A stretch of DNA of 6,119 nucleotides, from contig JAENVU010000055.1 in NCBI GenBank assembly GCA_016650415.1, positions 1 to 6,119 of the forward strand. Direction: 5' to 3'. The position numbers and the translations under genes are program-made. The notes beneath the pieces are model-generated. The model worked only from the letters and a program-made list of their open reading frames with translations. It was not told the origin of the DNA and made no database searches. Origin of the DNA: Acidimicrobiia bacterium (lineage in GTDB: Bacteria; Actinomycetota; Acidimicrobiia; IMCC26256; JAENVU01). Positions within the stretch are counted from its first letter, which is position 1; each line of letters starts with the position of its first letter. Shown here piece after piece: positions 5,189-6,119 of this stretch.

Positions 5189-6119
5189 TCAGAGTGCGTA
5201 GCGCTGTAGGAGGCCGCGGGCGATGACGAGACGTTGGATCTCGTTGGTGCCTTCGCCGATGATCATGAGCGGCGCGTCTCGGAAGTAGCGCTCGACGGGG
5301 AGTTCGGTCGTGTACCCGACGCCACCGTGAATACGCAGCGCCTCGGTCGCGATCTCGAACGCTGCCTCACTCGCGAAGAGCTTGGCCATGCCGGCCTCGA
5401 CATCGGCCCGGGCACCCGACTGCTTCAACTGCGCCGCGTGCTCCGTGAGCAGCCGTGCGGCTTGGAGCTTCGTGCCCATGTCGGCGAGCTTGTTCTGGAT
5501 CGACTGATGTTCGGCGATGGGCTTGCCGAAGGTCTTGCGCTCCTGGGCGTAACGAATCGCGTGTTCGAACGCGGCGCGCGCCACACCGACCGCGCGCGAC
5601 GCGATGTTGATCCGGCCGACTTCGAGCGCCGAGAGGATGAACCCGAGGCCATGGCCCAGACCGTCCTCGCCGCCCAGGAGGCAGTCGGCACCGATCCGGT
5701 GATCGTCGTAGTGCATCTCGACGGTCTCGATGCCCTTGTATCCGAGTTTGCCGATGTTCTTCGAGACGGTGATGCCCTCGTATCGCGGGCCGGGCTCCTT
5801 CTCCACGATGAAACAGGTGATCCCTTCATCGGTTCGGGCCGCGAGGGCGACGATGCCCGCGCGTTCGCCATTGGTCACCCAGGTCTTGGTGCCGGTGATG
5901 ACGAACTCGTCGCCGTCACGACGGGCGCGACAGGAGATGTTGCGGGTATCCGATCCGGCATCGGCCTCGGAGAGCGAGAGACACCCGCGGGGCGCGCCCT
6001 GGGCCAGACCCGGGAGCCAGCGAGCCTGCTGTTCCGGTGATCCCTCGCGCATGATGAGGCTCGCCGCGATGGTGTGGGTGTTGATGACACCCGAGAGCGA
6101 CATCCACCCGGCCGCCAAC
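5189..6119 (-). CDS. Acyl-CoA dehydrogenase, FadE19-like (N-terminus beyond window)
   Basis: FAD-dependent acyl-CoA dehydrogenase that introduces the alpha-beta double bond into an acyl-CoA, passing electrons to ETF. About 309 C-terminal residues are visible; the family is about 380-390 aa, so about 70-80 residues lie past base 6119, and the frame is open to the edge. Counting from the TTG (Leu) codon at 6118: SLSEADAGSD (48-57) is the first family signature, GTKTWVTNGERA (76-87) the FAD/substrate strand, YAQERKTFGKPIAEHQSIQ (190-208) the helical domain core, RIHGGVGYTTELPVERYFRD (262-281) the second signature, and IGEGTNEIQR (287-296) the active-site loop with catalytic base E289. Arg262 replaces the usual Gln of the second signature, a change I associate with the FadE19-like branched/short-chain group. 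E289 is at the short/medium-chain position, unlike isovaleryl-CoA dehydrogenase. Substrate chain type cannot be fixed from this. Confidence 0.94.
   Translation of the reverse strand, partial: LAAGWMSLSGVINTHTIAASLIMREGSPEQQARWLPGLAQGAPRGCLSLSEADAGSDTRNISCRARRDGDEFVITGTKTWVTNGERAGIVALAARTDEGITCFIVEKEPGPRYEGITVSKNIGKLGYKGIETVEMHYDDHRIGADCLLGGEDGLGHGLGFILSALEVGRINIASRAVGVARAAFEHAIRYAQERKTFGKPIAEHQSIQNKLADMGTKLQAARLLTEHAAQLKQSGARADVEAGMAKLFASEAAFEIATEALRIHGGVGYTTELPVERYFRDAPLMIIGEGTNEIQRLVIARGLLQRYAL

Noticed and set aside
4125..5201. 358-codon plus-strand open frame within the mannosyltransferase region
   Set aside because: Arg/Pro-rich, out of frame with a protein having recognisable GT-C motifs.
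5234..6040. 268-codon plus-strand open frame opposite the acyl-CoA dehydrogenase
   Set aside because: The opposite strand encodes full family signatures; this frame has none.
1..6119. Search by eye for CRISPR repeats, tRNA, insertion-sequence ends, toxin-antitoxin or defence genes
   Set aside because: No spaced direct repeats, tRNA-like folds, transposase motifs or defence-type domains seen on either strand.

Overview
The window is very GC-rich and densely coding. It has short intergenic gaps, TANNNT-type -10 boxes placed almost at the start codon (leaderless-style promoters), and protein families common in high-GC Gram-positive bacteria: a long pirin, a mesaconyl-CoA-hydratase-like MaoC protein, a FadE-type acyl-CoA dehydrogenase, a COG5542 mannosyltransferase and a Cys-patterned lipoprotein. 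This suggests a chromosomal segment of an actinobacterium, possibly of the Acidimicrobiia/Ilumatobacter type. The lineage is an inference from gene style only; there is no rRNA or other phylogenetic marker.

Layout: (1) 1-1592, plus strand: a metal-export pair. The 5'-truncated CDF (CzcD-like) cation exporter is translationally coupled through TGATG to a membrane-anchored DUF305 protein. (2) 1589-2098, minus strand: a MaoC-like hotdog hydratase, convergent with DUF305. Both genes take their stop codons from one palindromic CTAG. (3) 2099-2157: a 59-bp divergent promoter region with a -10-like box for each direction. (4) 2158-3174, plus strand: a pirin whose 3' end contains a perfect 11-bp inverted repeat. 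(5) 3197-3784, minus strand: a lipoprotein with two Cys-pair modules, convergent with pirin. (6) 3785-3936: a divergent upstream region. (7) 3937-5076, plus strand: a polytopic GT-C enzyme resembling PIG-V/Gpi18. (8) 5077-5188: a short gap holding one small hairpin. (9) 5189-6119, minus strand: the C-terminal ~309 residues of an acyl-CoA dehydrogenase; its N-terminus lies beyond the window.

Functionally this is mostly unlinked housekeeping and accessory genes, not one system. Two sub-themes stand out: metal homeostasis (CDF + DUF305), and acyl-CoA/branched-chain catabolism (MaoC hydratase and acyl-CoA dehydrogenase, both on the minus strand but about 3 kb apart with three unrelated genes between). 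I see no mobile element, CRISPR array, RNA gene or defence system. The least-described items are the two-module Cys lipoprotein and the CDF-DUF305 coupling.
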